Shown in pieces: positions 1-14,100 of a stretch of 64,000 bases of DNA. The stretch comes from Xiphias gladius. Taxonomy: Eukaryota > Chordata > Actinopteri > Istiophoriformes > Xiphiidae. Both the position numbers and the translations under genes were made by a program. A model generated the notes under the pieces. The model was not told where the DNA came from and did no database searches. It saw nothing but the letters and a program-made list of their open reading frames with translations. The stretch spans positions 124,001 to 188,000 of the forward strand of contig NC_053403.1 of NCBI RefSeq assembly GCF_016859285.1. The letters are read 5' to 3'. Positions within the stretch are counted from its first letter, which is position 1. Each line of letters starts with the position of its first letter.

Positions 1-2715
1 ATGCCTTCGCAAGAGCAGGAACGATGTACTTCTTCGCAGCATAGAGAGTAGCAAGCACGGTGTCGGCTTCCAGCTCAATCTCATCACTGTACATGTACCT
101 AAAACAAAGCACAAAGCAGGATCAGGACTTGCGTCACTGACCATGTAAAGATCACTAGACTGATCTGGGGTCTGCTGTACTGAGTTTTTGTACTTGACTA
201 CTTAGAACAGACTAAAGAGATGCAAATTACTTTGAAGAAAACTTGGCACTTCCTTACAAAAATTTAAACTCTTCAGATTTTTAAAGCTTTTTGACCTCTT
301 GGGCCCCTGAAATCCCATCCAAAATGTCTGGAACACCCTCATAGAGCACTGAAACCCCACAAGAACCACTGGAGCCCTTTGTAGGACAATTGAGTCCTTA
401 ACGTACCCTGAAACTCCCTCACGGACCACTGAGAATCCTTCACTAATCCCTGGACCGTCCTTGAAAACCTTGAGATTCCTCAAGGACTACTGGAGGGGCA
501 GCTGTCCAGGCGGGTAAGACATTAATCTTAAATTGCTGGTTCAATCCCAGCTCCCCTTGTCCACATGTAAAAGTGTCCTTGAGCAAGACAAACTACACTT
601 AATGTAGTATAAGACTAGAATCCTCTTTAAGAACCTTTAAAGATGAACAAGTATCCTGAAGTACCTGGAAAGGTCTCCAATGCCTTCAGTGACTCCTGGA
701 TTCATCCTCAAGAACCTCTGTAACTGCCTAAAGGACCCCTGAAAAGGCCTGGACACACCAGAATGTGGTCTAGTAAAGGTCATTAGCATATCTTTGTGAA
801 GCTTGGAGACCTGTTGACTATTCTCTGGGCTACCTGGTGAACTAGAGTAGCTGGTGCGCTAACTGCTAACATCCTAGCCAGCCAACAAGATGCTCTTGTG
901 GACTTGTGAGTCAAGTCCAAAATGACTAGTTTAGGACTCTGGTCTTTAAGCAACGGAATCGTCCCCAGACTGGACCCACCTTAACAGGATGAGGAAAGAA
1001 GCTGGCTCCACGTCAGGGATGTGGATCTCAGATTGTCCCTCAGCCAGATCTCCATAAAACATGGCTCCAAACACCGAGCTGCCCACCGCCAGAACATACT
1101 ACAACAGAGACAGGGAACCAATCAGAAACAGTATGAGCCAGACAGAACACGATAGGAAGTAGATGCAGAAGTCGACTGAAGATGACAAGACACGAGTCGC
1201 AAAACAAGCGTCACGTTCCTGTGGCTGACTGAAGTTTCATGCTGTGCTTCTTGATTAAAAAACACAATTTTCCCCGTGAAAACACAACAAACTACAATTT
1301 ATTTAGAGAGTTATGAGACACAGTTGAGTCCAGGTATAATCTAAAGGAGTTTCTGTACCTTATGAGCAGGGACTCTCTGAGCTTCTCCTGGAGGACCAAC
1401 AATGAAGTGAACATCAGCCATCTGCTCGTTGTTGAACATCAGAGCGTTCCTGCACAGATATACAAAATGTCAACAACAACACTACAAACAACGACAGAAC
1501 AACAAATAAACCACACCACTGTCGTTGGAAACCAACAGGAAGGACCACTCGCATTTATGTTCCAAAATAAAACTGGTCTTAAACTGCACCTCTTGACCTT
1601 CACTCCCAATAGAATTAAGGACAATTTAAAACACTAGTGCAGTGCCCATCAAGCTGGAGCGTGACCTCTGATGATATCCTAAGTGACATCATCAAAGGAT
1701 TGTATCTCAATTCAAAAGAAAACATGGTTACCATGGTAACAATAAGTGCAGTTTAAAATAAATATATGTCAACTTTCTCGAAAACCGCTCATCCAAAAAA
1801 ATTTCACTGTCGTCACTGCAGATCCTTGGGTCGTCAGCAATACAACAGGGAAGTTTGAAGTCAATCGTATAAGCGTTTGTCGAAAAAATCGAAATCCAGA
1901 CAGAGAGAGATTCCTCCATTTATAGTTAGATATCAGGTTGTATTTCCATGGTGGCACTCCCAAAGTTTGTTTGTTTTTTTTCCTAACCTTGAAATTCACC
2001 TTGCCTGTTGTTTGGTAATTTTGCACCAGGCGCAAGGTTCATTGACATGAGGCAGCTTCTAGGCCCCCGTCGAGAGTGGAGAGAGCACACCATAAAGGTT
2101 AAAGGTTGTTCCATCCCAAAATCAAGATCTCAACACTAAAATGTAATAAAAGTGATACCATAGACTACTACAAAAAGGTGTTACAGTAGCAATAAACTGA
2201 AACAATATGACTCAGGATTAACCAAAATAACAAACATAAGGATCTATCTCCATGCAAAGTGCTGGCTAACCTGAGGTGAAACAAACAAACATTTACTAAA
2301 CCAAACTCCTTACAAGTCAGCAAATAGGAGAAAATTGTGATGGAACCTTCCGCTTCAGTGCTATTTGCAAAATTTACAAAACACACTTACAAGTGTAAGT
2401 TGTTGGTATTGATATCTGATATACATACTGATAACACTGATATCTGACTTCATGATATACTGAATCATTAGCATTGTCCTGTTGTCCAATCAGCAAACAG
2501 TATATAACTCACCTCTCTCTGAGGGTGGGGTGAGCTGCCTGCCAGCTGTCTCTCTCTTCTCCGATGCTGTTGTTGCCATTTGGTTGATCGGTGTCTTGCT
2601 CGTCGATGTGTTCAGATGTCGGCTCCGGTACGCTCAGATGGAAGAAACTCTTCTTTACCTCCACCTCCACCTCGTTACTGTGGGAGAGGCTGGTGGGGAA
2701 AAGTTCAGCCGCCAT
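1..2715 (-). CDS. btbd6: btbd6, BTB/POZ domain protein 6 (5' part, runs off left edge)
   Basis: Four coding exons read on the minus strand: 2513-2715, 1359-1449, 980-1098 and 1-98 (continuing left of the window). All junctions are GT-AG and in phase. The start at 2715 gives MAAEL, as in the family, in a good Kozak context; an in-frame ATG 24 nt upstream (2739) is less likely. Exon 1 is a variable, acidic, polar N-terminus ending HPTLRER. Exons 2-4 give the BTB fold, with NALMFNNEQMADVHFIVG, AVGSSVFGAMFYGD and YMYSDEIELEADT. The segment YIVPALAKA favours BTBD6 over BTBD3, as I recall those proteins. BTBD6 is a substrate adaptor for CUL3 ubiquitin ligase; in zebrafish btbd6a promotes neurogenesis through Plzf turnover (established knowledge). 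The BACK and PHR domains are outside the window. The gene lies antisense to brf1 and apparently inside one of its introns. Confidence 0.93.
99..979. repeat. btbd6 intron 3 with degenerate ~20-nt minisatellite
   Basis: From about 230 to 790 the intron is built of loosely repeated phrases of the type CTGGAACCCCTCAAGGACCA, with variable spacing. It has no coding potential despite a 93-codon open frame. The same kind of sequence recurs in introns of brf1 (5830-6012, opposite orientation) and cdc42bpb (52560-52805 and 57715-58990). Confidence 0.6.
1760..1935. repeat. Dispersed repeat copy 1 (btbd6 intron 1)
   Basis: The stretch ending in a GAGATTCCTCCATTTATAG motif and preceded by GAAGTTTGAAGT matches 7440-7595 in a brf1 intron over at least 90 bases with scattered mismatches, in the same orientation. 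It is a short interspersed repeat of unknown class. Confidence 0.6.
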
Positions 2716-2739
2716 CTCCTCCTGCTCCTCACAGAGCAA

Positions 2740-3879
2740 GCAGCGAGGTCACGCCCTCACAGCATGATGGCAGCTTCCAGAGAAAAATTTGAGGATTATA
2801 ATCCAGATTATCACAGAGTAGCAATTGATCCTGCTGTTTGAGCACACGTTTCTGTCTCACTGTTTGTCCTCATGGTTGTTCTGTCCATAACTGAAAAAGC
2901 AGCTACAACTCATTACTTCCATTGTCAAATAATTTACAGATTATTTAATCATTTAGCTTATAAAATGTCAGAAAAAAACTTGAAAAAAATCTTCCAACAT
3001 CAGCAATGCAAAACCCTAACATATTCAGTGTAAAGAGTACACTAGTATAAAAAAGACATGAGAAGCAGGAATCGGTGAATTTTAACCATTTTGTTTTGGA
3101 AATATGACTTTAATGACTATGAGCAAAATTGTTGGATATTACATTTCCATCAATCAACTAATTGATTAAACAACTAATTGCAGCTCAAAACTGAAGCATA
3201 ATTTTTAAGTTTACAGGTAATTTTATTTACTTTCTCTAAATGTGTTGAATGAGAGGGTTAATATGCACTTTGCTTTTAGTTTAGCTTTGTTTGTACACAT
3301 CAATAGCAATATAAAAGATGATAATATATCACTGTTCACAGAAGGTGTTTTGTATTACTCATGTTGTGTAAAGAGCAGAGCTAAAAATTCTTCTCTTTTA
3401 AGACTTTTGTGGCATTTTATTCTTTTATGGGACAGTTGACAGCAGAGACAGACAGGAAACATGTAAACTTTTAAAAAATGTTCCATCCTTTTTACTAAAT
3501 GTATACAGTATATGTACTACATACTTATTGTCACAGTGAACTGGCTTTGCAGATAGAATGTGGTATTATTAAGAAGCTGAAGGTTTCATCCATCTAGCAG
3601 GTGGTGTTCAGGTGTTATTCAGGTTGGTGGTAAACTGTGTAGTCAGCGTCTTTTACCTGGTTTACTAGTTATTGTGACAATAAATATCCGAAACATCAGC
3701 CTCACACCAATCTGTAATCCTGTTTGAGTTTACTTTCCTCTTTAACACAGATATGTGGTCTTACCCCCTGGTAACTTTGGAAGTACCTGATGCAGTATAA
3801 ATACTCCTGCTTGGGAATCACTGGTTTGGATTAATGGAAGGTCATGGTTATGTGGATGCAGAGATGATGGTTGGTGTTA
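2740..3879. other. btbd6 upstream sequence, nothing recognised
   Basis: AT-rich sequence between the first coding exon and a MITE. I see no exon, RNA gene or element that I can support here, apart from the likely 5' untranslated part of the first coding exon just above 2715. Confidence 0.5.
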
Positions 3880-4327
3880 GCATTGGGGGAAGAATTGCTC
3901 AGACATTTTCTTAAGTAAAAGTAGAAATACCACAATATGTTACAGGTAAAATTCCGGCATTCAAAACCTTACTTATGTAAAAGTATGTATTACCAGCAAA
4001 ATGTATGAGTATAAAGGTATAAGTACGCACTATACAGCCAAAATGGGCCCTGTCGTTGTTACATTTATATATGATACGGTATTGGATTATTGTTACTGTA
4101 GTTACTGTATAACAGTTACTTTTATTGTATAAGCTCATTAAAAGTTTTTAAAATCTTCACCTGTAGAGTAAATGTGGTACAGTAAAAAGTACATTTTCCT
4201 CAGAAATCTAGTAACAGATTAAAAATATAAAGTACCAGGACAATTGAAATACTCGAGTACAGTACAAGTACCTCAGAACTGTACTTAAAATACTTGAGTA
4301 AATGTACTGAGTCACTTCGAACCACTA
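3880..4327. mobile_element. Non-autonomous DNA transposon (MITE), TACTTTTACTT-rich
   Basis: The left end (near GGGGAAGAATTGCTCAGAC, then TTAAGTAAAAGTAG) and the right end (near TACTTGAGTAAATGTACTGA, then AACCACT) are imperfect inverted repeats of the kind seen in a very common teleost MITE, possibly hAT-type. The interior is AT-rich and non-coding. Partial copies of the same family lie at 19985-20140, 20480-20640, 23576-25100 (interrupted by a minisatellite) and 25289-25450. Confidence 0.6.
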
Positions 4328-4587
4328 AGAGTTTGAGGAAACAGACTTCGTGTTAGTGATCTATGAGACCTCGTTAGTTCTGAGACCTGAACACAGCCTA
4401 AACGAGGTCTGAGCAGTTCTATGAGTCGTGGATCTGACAGGTCAGGTTACCCTGTACCCCTAGTTCTCACTGCAGATACCTACAGAGTTCGGTTCGGTGC
4501 TGCAGCTCCTTCAGTCGCCTATCAATAATCGACAATCATCCGTCTGTTCGCTCAGATAAACCCCAAGTATGTTACAGCGACAGCTCT

Positions 4588-4612
4588 GTGTGTGTGTGTG
4601 TGTGTGTGTGTT
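4588..4612. repeat. (TG)n microsatellite
   Basis: An uninterrupted TG dinucleotide run just upstream of the btbd6 promoter patch. Confidence 0.95.
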
Positions 4613-4775
4613 TCACAGGCCGGTAATGCTACAGTCGGCTTAATGCTGTTATCTTCGGTACCGTTGAACCTCACCCATACCGTCCATTCAGCGCGGTCCC
4701 ACCGACAGACAGAACAAACCGGAGTGGCTCGGTTTGTCACACAGACGCACAGACTGAGAGTGTCGGTGTGTATTT

Positions 4776-4935
4776 TACCTGTCAGATTCCCGCCGTCCGT
4801 TAGTTCTGCCGTTAACGTTCAAAACACTCAGACACCAGCTTCTATTCGTTTCTGCAGACGCCATTTTAGATCCTGTACGTCCATCTTCACCGAGCTGCTC
4901 CGCGAGATGGCGACATCGCGCGGGAAAACAGATAT
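4776..4935 (-). promoter_or_regulatory. btbd6: Probable btbd6 promoter and 5' non-coding exon
   Basis: This is a CpG-richer patch in AT-rich surroundings. On the minus strand it carries AAGATGG and AAAATGGCG boxes resembling YY1-type motifs common at TATA-less starts, followed by a good splice donor (CTGACAG then GTAAAATAC) near 4780. This fits a 5' untranslated exon spliced to the coding exon ending at 2513, but the acceptor in front of the coding exon was not resolved. It could also serve as an alternative promoter for short brf1 transcripts on the plus strand. The call is inferred. Confidence 0.4.
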
Positions 4936-5118
4936 ACTGTTGTAGGTTTTTAATGTCCCGAACAACAGGAGTTCGTATAACATCATATTAATATTTCAAC
5001 TAAACAGTATAAACTGTAAACTATATTTATGTCACATCATGTTTATACTCATTTACTTAATGTCATAATCAGCAAGTTTATGTCAGTATCCTGTCCTTGT
5101 TTCCTCATGCCAACCCAG

Positions 5119-8100
5119 ACCCCTGTCTCTACATCCCTCGGTTTGCTCACATGTTGGAGTTCGGGGCTAAGACTCATGAGGTTTCCATGACGGCTCTTCG
5201 TCTGGTTCAGCGGATGAAGAGGGACTGGATGCACACTGGACGCCGACCGTCCGGCCTCTGTGGAGCAGGTACAACATTGCTATTACCACGGCAACAGCAA
5301 AAATCAACAACAGAACAAGATTGTTTACATCAGACAAATAATATGTTATCCCCCACCCTCCCACCCACAGCTCTCCTGGTAGCAGCTCGGATGCATAAGT
5401 TTCGTCGTACAGTGAAGGATGTGATCAGTGTGGTGAAGGTCTGTCAGACCACTCTGAGAAAGAGGTGAGACCTGCAGTAAATCACTGTAGACAGCAGTAG
5501 ATCACTGTAGACAGCAGTAGATCACAGCGCCCTCAATGCCTCCCTGCAGGTTAACAGAGTTTGAGGACACGCCCACCAGTCAGCTTACCATCGATGAGTT
5601 CATGAGAGTAGATCTGGAGCAGGAATGTGATCCACCCTCCTTCACCGCTGCACAGCACAAGGCCAAGATGCAGCAGGTAAACCCCTCCTTCTCTGATTTG
5701 CTGCTGCCAGATGACAACAGGTAACCAATGATCAGTGACTAAACCAATTAACTGTCTTCTTCTTCTGCAGCTGGAACAGGAGCTGGCTAGGAAGTTGGAC
5801 GAGGTTGAAGGTTAGTTACTAGCTCTACAGGTGGGTTCATAGGACAATTCAAAGGGCACTAGTGGAACGGTTTAGAACAGAGGGCACTAAGGAGAGCCTG
5901 AATGACCCTAGGGGAATGGTTTCGGACACTGGAAAGGACATTTTTAGGATACTCTGAAGGACACTAGGGGATACTGAATGAGATATTTAGAACGCTTTTA
6001 AGGACTGAACCTTTTTGTTCTGGTCCTGTCAGGAGAGATCAGCTGCTACAAAGACGAGATTGAGACCGAGCTGGAGAAAAGCCGACCCAAACTGAGAGGA
6101 ATCTATGCTGCCTACGCCAAAGAAATCGGTGTGTACTAATCCAGAGTCAGCTGAGTCTGTCTGTACATCTCCACAGAAAAAAAAGATTCTTCAGCTCTTT
6201 AATTCGTGGTTCTCAGACCCCGAGGATGTGGACGGTTTGTCCTCGACCTCTGAACCCGAAGAGCCAGAAGTCGAAGACGCTGAGCTCCAAGCCACCACCC
6301 AGCACCTGACCCAGGACTTCCTGTGTCAGGTGATCCAGGAGGAGGATGTGCGGGGCAAGAAGACGGATGACAGCAAGCAAGAGGAGGAGACAGAGAAAGA
6401 GGTGGCTGGGCCTCAACGTCTGCTTGCCCCTCTGGCCGTCATCCTGGGGAAGCTTCCAAGCACCCCTGGCCTGAACCTCCAACAGACCTTCCAGACCTTT
6501 AACAAGTCAGAGACAGGCCGGAAACCTGACGGTAAGACCAGAAACACCTCTATTACATCATCATTACATCATCAGAGTCAAGCAGGGGGGAAACAGGTGA
6601 TGTGGAGTGTATTCTGACAATCTGCTGTTGCTTTGGGCTTCTACAGATGATGAGTCGGAGAGTGGTGAGCTGGACCTGGATGGCATTGATGATCAGGAGA
6701 TTGATAAAGTCAGTTCATTCATCAGTCACTGTATCAATCCTTTCTGCATCACAAAGGCAAAACACAGTCGCTACATATTTGGTCCAAATACACTTAAGAC
6801 CTGAATTTGACTTTTTGACTTCTCTTTTACTTTATAAAAATATTATACTACATAATTACAGTTTACTTATTTCTTTCCAAAATGTTATCTGTAAATGAAA
6901 AATAATATGGAGGAGCTGACATGTTATTTATACAGTTTGTTACTGTACAGGAACCGACCATGATGAAGAAATAGAATAAACAATAATTAAAAAAAGCTGA
7001 ACTCCCGCTAAAGCTAACTAGCTTAACAGATCTCAGTAGCTGCCATCTCAGCTTTTGACTGTAAAACATTTAAATGGTGAAAAAAATTGTGATTAAAATT
7101 AATTCATTACATTGATCTTAATACGATTAAGAACAGTAATGACACACAAAGCAAAACAGAGATACAATTAATATCTATGAGCCATGGACTGCAAATAAAT
7201 AAAATCAAGGTTATTCTATGAAACAAACTAGTTAAAATGGAGCAGAAACATGAAGGATATGTGTTTTATAGATACTGCCTTTTTTGGATAAAATTATTAG
7301 AATACAATGTTTCTATCAAACACAGTTTGTCAGCTGGCCTGAAACCCTTTGTATTGCACCGTTGTCGCAAAGATAATGTCAGCTGTGTGGATGAGTCGCC
7401 ACAGCCCTAAACGACTGTTGTTTAATGTTTCTCTTTTTATGTTTCTTGAGAACTATTCATCTAAAAACCTTCAGGGTTGACACTGCACTTAATTTCTTTC
7501 CTCAGTAATACACACATGAAGTTTGAAGTTGATCGGATGAGCGCTTGGACAGACAGAGAGACAGAGATTCCTCCATTTATAGATAGATGACAACATGAAG
7601 TTTTTCTTGCTCTTTAATTCTTTTAACAACTTTCTCCTTTATTGGTTTTTCTCTGATTTTTTTTAGTATCTGGGGAATTGGACTACCTCGCTGTGGCTTC
7701 TTAAATAAATTAATGTCGCCTTTTACTGTGAAAGGATGTCTGTGCAGGATGTGGTGTCTACTTCTTGAGTCTGATTTTCTGCTGCCCCCTGTGTTGCAGT
7801 ACATCCTGAATGATAAGGAGGTTCAGGTGAAGACGGAGCTGTGGATGAAACAGAATGCAGAGTACCTGAAAGAGCAAAAAGGTCACAATCTTCATCATCA
7901 GCATCTTCATCACCATCACACATGTCCAAACACAGCAATGAGAGCAAAAGCAGACGAGACTTTTAACAATCAGTGATGATGAATTTAAAGAGACACTACA
8001 CCTTTTTCTGTTTGAATCCTTCACAAATTAAACAAAGGTATTCAAACCCAGTTCCACCTCCGAGCACTGTAATGCTGTGAACTATGAGCTTGTTAGCAGC

Positions 8101-11100
8101 ATATGTAGGGACAGGGTTCCACACCATTTTATCGAACCTAAATCCAGTTCAGAAATCACATATCAAATATTTTTAGGTAGTATGGAAATAAAACATAACT
8201 AAATTAAATAATTAATATTTAAGAACTATGACTCAAAGATTGTCATTCAAAGAATTATAACTCAAGTTTTGTCAGATAACAGAACAGCTCAATAAACATC
8301 TGATTTATCTGCACGATGCTCCAAACATTACTGAACATTAGCTGAATATGAAGTGGTTTTTTGCACTTCTGCAGGTCACAGAATCTGATGTGTTAGAGAT
8401 TATGATGTAACGTCTGCAGAATATGACATAAAAGTGAAAAAATGCTGCGTAATTCAGTCATAGCTCAATTTGTCTTATTTATTCACTGTGTGTTCGTGTT
8501 TACAGAAAAAGAAGAGAGGATAAAGAAAGAAAAAGAACAGGGGACGTATAAAGAGAAGGTGAGTGTTTCGGAAGCACAGGGTTTTCCAGGCTGGAGTCAA
8601 GGGGTTGTCCTGGTCCACCTGATCACACCTGTTCATCCATCACACAGAACAAAGACCGGTCAAGAAACTTTACTGCTGTAACTCCTGCCTGTTAATGAAT
8701 ACAGCGACCTCCTGACTTTTCCTCCAGTTTAACTGTTATTACAATACTCGTATATTCAGTTCAATTCAAAATTTTTTGAGGCAAGTGAGTTTTTAAACAC
8801 AAATACACTCATAGGAATCTTTCACACACATAAAATCCAAAAACACAGGACAATCTTAGAAAGAGCTGAAATACACAAGAATTGATGTCAGTAACCAACA
8901 ACATTAAACAGTACATTATCTCAAAAAGTCATCTTTGTGTTTTATCAATAATTTCAAAGCAGAGGTTAAAAAAAACACATCTCAGTTTTGATAAAAAGCA
9001 AAACCAGCAAATATATGAAAATGTATAATACTTTGAATAAAAGAGACACTTGAGACGCTGCTGAGTTTTGTCTGACATCAAACAAAGTTCACACAGTATC
9101 TGACTGTAGTACTTTGTAGTATCTGATAAACTATAATCAGCATTGTTTGGAGCTCATTTCATTTCTTATTTCATGGAAATTAAATGAAACTTTGAAACTT
9201 GAAAAACATACAGCATGCAAATAAAAACTTTAAATACTTATTTAAAAGATAGTGTTCATAGTAAATATATATTCATTGTGTCTAGATTCATGATCAGTTT
9301 ATCAGTGAACATCTATACAGTAATTGAGAGTAATGCCAGATTTCTACAGATATAATGAGGTGAGGATGAGCTTTGAAGTTTAGGGCCTGACCTTTTCCTG
9401 ACCTCCTCTCAGATAAATCTTGTAAACTTTTAAAAACAGTACCTGATTCAATAACTGCTGCACCTTAAATAATCCTATCTACACACTAATCCTACCTGAA
9501 GTAGTTTCTGCCTTCAACCTGGACTCATTCATTCCCTTCTAAGATTTAAAAGCTTTATTATTTGATATTTTTAAGACTCTTGTCACTGTTTTTATTATTT
9601 TTGTTGATTGTGTTTGTCTGACCTTATGTGTGGTGTTTTTGTCTGCTGGTTGTCTGATTATGAAGGTTTTTGTTCTGAGTTCTCTTGAAAAAGAAATGTC
9701 TAAAGGAAACCTGATTAAATAAAATTAGATTTAAATAAAGTTTCAATGAAAAGAAGTTTATTTAAAAAAAGTTTAAATTAAATGTAATTTGAATAAAGCT
9801 TGAATTCACCACTGTGTGTTTGCAGAAGAAGAAGAAGTGTAAGAAGAGGGAGCAGATTGAGGCATTGACAGCGGGTGAGGCGATCGAAAAGATGTTGGAG
9901 AAGAAGAAGATCTCCAGTAAGATCAACTATGACGTCCTCAGAGACCTGAACAGCAGAGGGACTGGGAGTGGGGGGGGCAGCAGTCCCAGCAAAGCCTCCT
10001 CCGACCCCCCCAACAGCAACACCGCCACACGGAAACGACTCAGCCGCCACCGCCGCCGTAGGAAGACCAGTGATGCTAACCAAGATCTTGCGGCTAATGC
10101 TAGCATCATGGGGAAGAGGTACCACTGATCATCTATAATTTATAATCTGATCATTTCTAATCAGAATATGTTATCTATGATCTGTATACAATTTATATAT
10201 ATAAATGCAAAAATGAAAACTAAAGAATCGCTAGTTTATAATGCGTTGGTTAACTTTCAGTCCTGAACCTTATTTTGAAGTATTTCTCTCCTTTTGTTTC
10301 AGGTTCCGTCGCCTCATCTCCACAAAAAAGAAGAAAACTGCCTCTCAGGTGAGAAACCAAACCTGTCTTCACCTTTCATACCGGACTCCATCTGTCATAT
10401 TGTTTATCACTGTACACATACTTTATACATGCATATATTAATGTACAGACATGTGTACACATAAATATATAAAGGGTTCCATACTGTACACATATCACTG
10501 TACACATATATCACAGTATACAGTATGTACACAGTGATATATTCAGTTAATTTCAGTTTTATTTATATAGCGTCAAATCATAACATACATTATCTCAGGG
10601 CACTTTACAGAATAAGGTCAAGACCTTACAATATTATAGAGAGAAACCAAACAGTTCCCACCATTAGCAAGTACTTGACGACAGTGGAGAGGAAAAAACT
10701 GCTTTTAACAGGAAGAAACCGCCGACCAAACCAGATTGAGGGTGGGCGGCCGTCTGCCCTGACTGGTTGGGTTTAGAGGAGAGAAATTGAGGGGCACATA
10801 ACAGTTGTATATACTGTTATATTCAAGCACTGTCAGACTGGTTGTTATATTGATACTAAAGATGGTGATACTTATAGATGTAGTAGTGTTATTAATAATA
10901 ACAGCAGCAATGATAGCAGCAGCAGTTAACAACAATAATAATAATGATGAGGGAAATGTTCTATTGAGATAATAGGGTACTATGAGGTATTTAATATACA
11001 ATAGTGCATTGGTCATTAAGGGCTTTGTATGTAATTTTGAGGAAATCACTCAAAGCCCTGTTCCAAAGTTTGCTTTAGTGGGGCGTTTATTGGTATACTG

Positions 11101-14100
11101 GTTTACAGTAAGCTTACAGACACAGAGAGTGGGTCTGGGAAGGTAAATCAGTCAGAATATTGGCAGAATACAACATTTTATACAGAAGACCAAAGGGGGA
11201 GGGAGGGAACAATATGTCAAAAGGTAGAGAGGGGACAGTATGTAAATACAATAGTAATGAATGGGTGGGGTGTGGTTTGTATGTTTGTGCTGGGGTGTGG
11301 ATAGACAGTCTACAATGACAAAGGATATCAGAGGGTCTGACTGACAGTTGGCAATAACAAAGGAGTGGCAGGATCAAAGGGTCAACAGGGGCAGGAGACT
11401 GCCATCTCTATTGGTATTCCCCATCAATAAGGAGAGGGATTTTAAATTCTATTCTGGACTTCCCAGGGAGCCAATGCAGAGAAACTAACATGAGAGCAAT
11501 ATAATCTCTTTTCGATGCAGCATTTTGAATCCACTGGAGGGTTTGCACAGAATTACCGGGACATCTTGATAATAAGGAATTACAGTAGTCCAGTGTAGAG
11601 GTAACAAGCATAGACTAATTTTTCTGAATCCTTTTGAGACAGAATGTTTCTAATTTTCACAAGATTGCACAGGTTGAAGAAGGCTGTCTTAGAGACTTGT
11701 TTTATGTGTGAAGCAAAGGACATGTCCTTGTCAAAAATGACCTCAAGGTTCCTTACAGTAGAACTGGGAGCCATTCAAAGTAACTGATTATCACATTATC
11801 TATATGATTAGATAATGTGTTTCTGAGGTGTTTAGGGCCCAGTACAATAACTTCAGTTTTGTCTGAATGTAGGAGTAAAAAATTACAGATCATCAGGCTT
11901 TCATGTCTTTAAGACATGTCTGAAGTCTGACTACCTGATTAGTTTCATCTGGCTTCATAGATAAAAACAGCTGGGTGTCATCTGCATAACAATAAAAATT
12001 TATGTGGTACTTCCTGATAATATTTCCTAAGGGTAACATATATAGGGTGAAAAGTATCGGTCCCTGCACAGAACCCTGTGGAACTCCATGACTAACTTTT
12101 GTGTGCAATAAACTGGAATCTATCTGATAAATATGACTTAAACCAGCATAGTGCAGTTCTTTTAATCCCAATGACATGTTCCAGTCTCTGTAATAAAATC
12201 TTTTGATTTAGGGTATCAAATGCAGCACTAAAATCTAGCAGGACAAGTACAGAGATGAGTCCATTGTCTGAGGCCATGAGAAGATCGTTGGTAACTTTGA
12301 CCAGTGCCGTGTTTCGATGTACTCTAAATCCTGACTGTAACTCTTGAGACATACCATTGCTATGCAAATAATCACATAATTGGTTTGCAACAGCTTTTTC
12401 AAGGATTTTAGAAATAAAGGGGAGGTTGGTAATAGGTCTATAGTGAGCTAAAACATCTGGATCAAGAGTTTTAATTACTGCAACCTTAAAAGCCTGTGGT
12501 ACGTACCCTGTTAATAAAGATAAATTGATCAGATCAAATATGGATGTGTTAATTAAAGGTAAACCATCCTTGAACAGCCTTGTTGGAATCGGGTATAAAA
12601 GACAAGATGATGGTTTAGATGAAGAAACTGTTGAGGTTAGCTCAGAGAGATCTACAGGAGAGAAGCATTCTAATGATAAATTAGGTATTACAGGGGATTC
12701 TAAGGCCACTGTACTGGATAATACATCTGTACTGGTTGTGCGAAGGAGGCTGTGGATTTTTTCTCTGATAGTTGTAATTTTAATTGTAAAGAAGCTCAGG
12801 AAGTCATCACTACTGAGAGCTATAGGAATACGTGGATCAATAGAGCTATGACTCTCTGTCAGCCTGGCTACAGTGCTGAAAAGAAGCCATTAAAAAAAAA
12901 AAAAATTCTAAAGATGAATAATAAGAGGTTCTGGCATTATAGAGGACTTTTATATCTTATTAGACTATCTTTCCAGATTGGTAGAACGCCACCTCCTTTC
13001 CAGCTTTGGCGATGTCTGCTTTAAAACACGCATCTTTCAACTGTACCATGGAGCTGGCCTCCTCTGATTCACTACCCTTTTTTTTCAGAGGGTCGACAGT
13101 GTCAAGTGTCGTAAGCAGTGAGGCTGCAGCACTATCAACAAGATCATCAAACTATGTGGGAGTAAAGTTGAGAAAGCTGTCCTCCATTGTACTGACACAT
13201 GTCACTGGAGTAAATAACAATGAAATTCTTTCCTTACATCAGGTTACAGCATCATCAGACAGACACCGACTGTGATGGAAATCTTTCCCAAATGCTGTGT
13301 AGTGCATTACTGTGAACTCAGATGTTACTAAAAAATGGTCAGACAGGAGGGCTCTGGGGAAATATTATAGTATGTTCAGTTTCTATGTCATATGTCAGAT
13401 CAAGATTGAGGGTGTGATCAAAACAGTGAGTGGGTTCATTTGCATTTCGAGAAAAGTCACTTGAGTGTAACAGTGAATTAAATGCAGAACTAAGACTGAT
13501 GCTGTCAACATGTAAATGAGTATTGAAATAACCCACTATAATGACTTTATCTGTACTGAGCACTAACTCAGATAAAAACTGAGAAAAAGAATTACGAGTA
13601 AGGGGCAGGTGGACGATATACAGGAACTAGTAGAACTGGTTTTTGAGTTTTCCAGCTTGGGTGAAAGAGTAAGAGTGAGGCTTTCAAATGAGTTATAGCT
13701 AAGTTTAGGTTTAGAGTTGATTAATAAGCAGGAGTGGAAAATCGCTGCAACTCCTCCTCCTCAGCCTGTGTTTCGAGGAATATGAGAATTAATGAGTAGG
13801 GGGTGTTGATTAATTCAGACAAACATATTCTTCTTGCTGCAACTAGGTTTCAGTAATACAGAATAAATCAATGTGATGACCAGTTACCAAATCATTGATT
13901 AATAATGATTTAGATGAGAGTGATCTAATATTTATTATTCCACATTGAATAGTCCTGTTTTTTGGTTCTGTTATAGCAGTTGTATTAATTATATAAGGCT
14001 TTTGTGTACAACTCCTCTGTCATTGACTTTTGATTTATTTCATTTAGCTGGTCGTGGGGCAGACATTGTCTCTATGGGGTTTGGGGAGGTTGACTCCTGT

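Noticed and set aside
2482-2841. 119-codon plus-strand ORF
   Set aside because: Antisense shadow of the first btbd6 coding exon.
6105-6617. 170-codon ORF starting at 6105
   Set aside because: The real part is brf1 exon 6217-6531; the sequence before and after is intron, shown by phase and splice sites.
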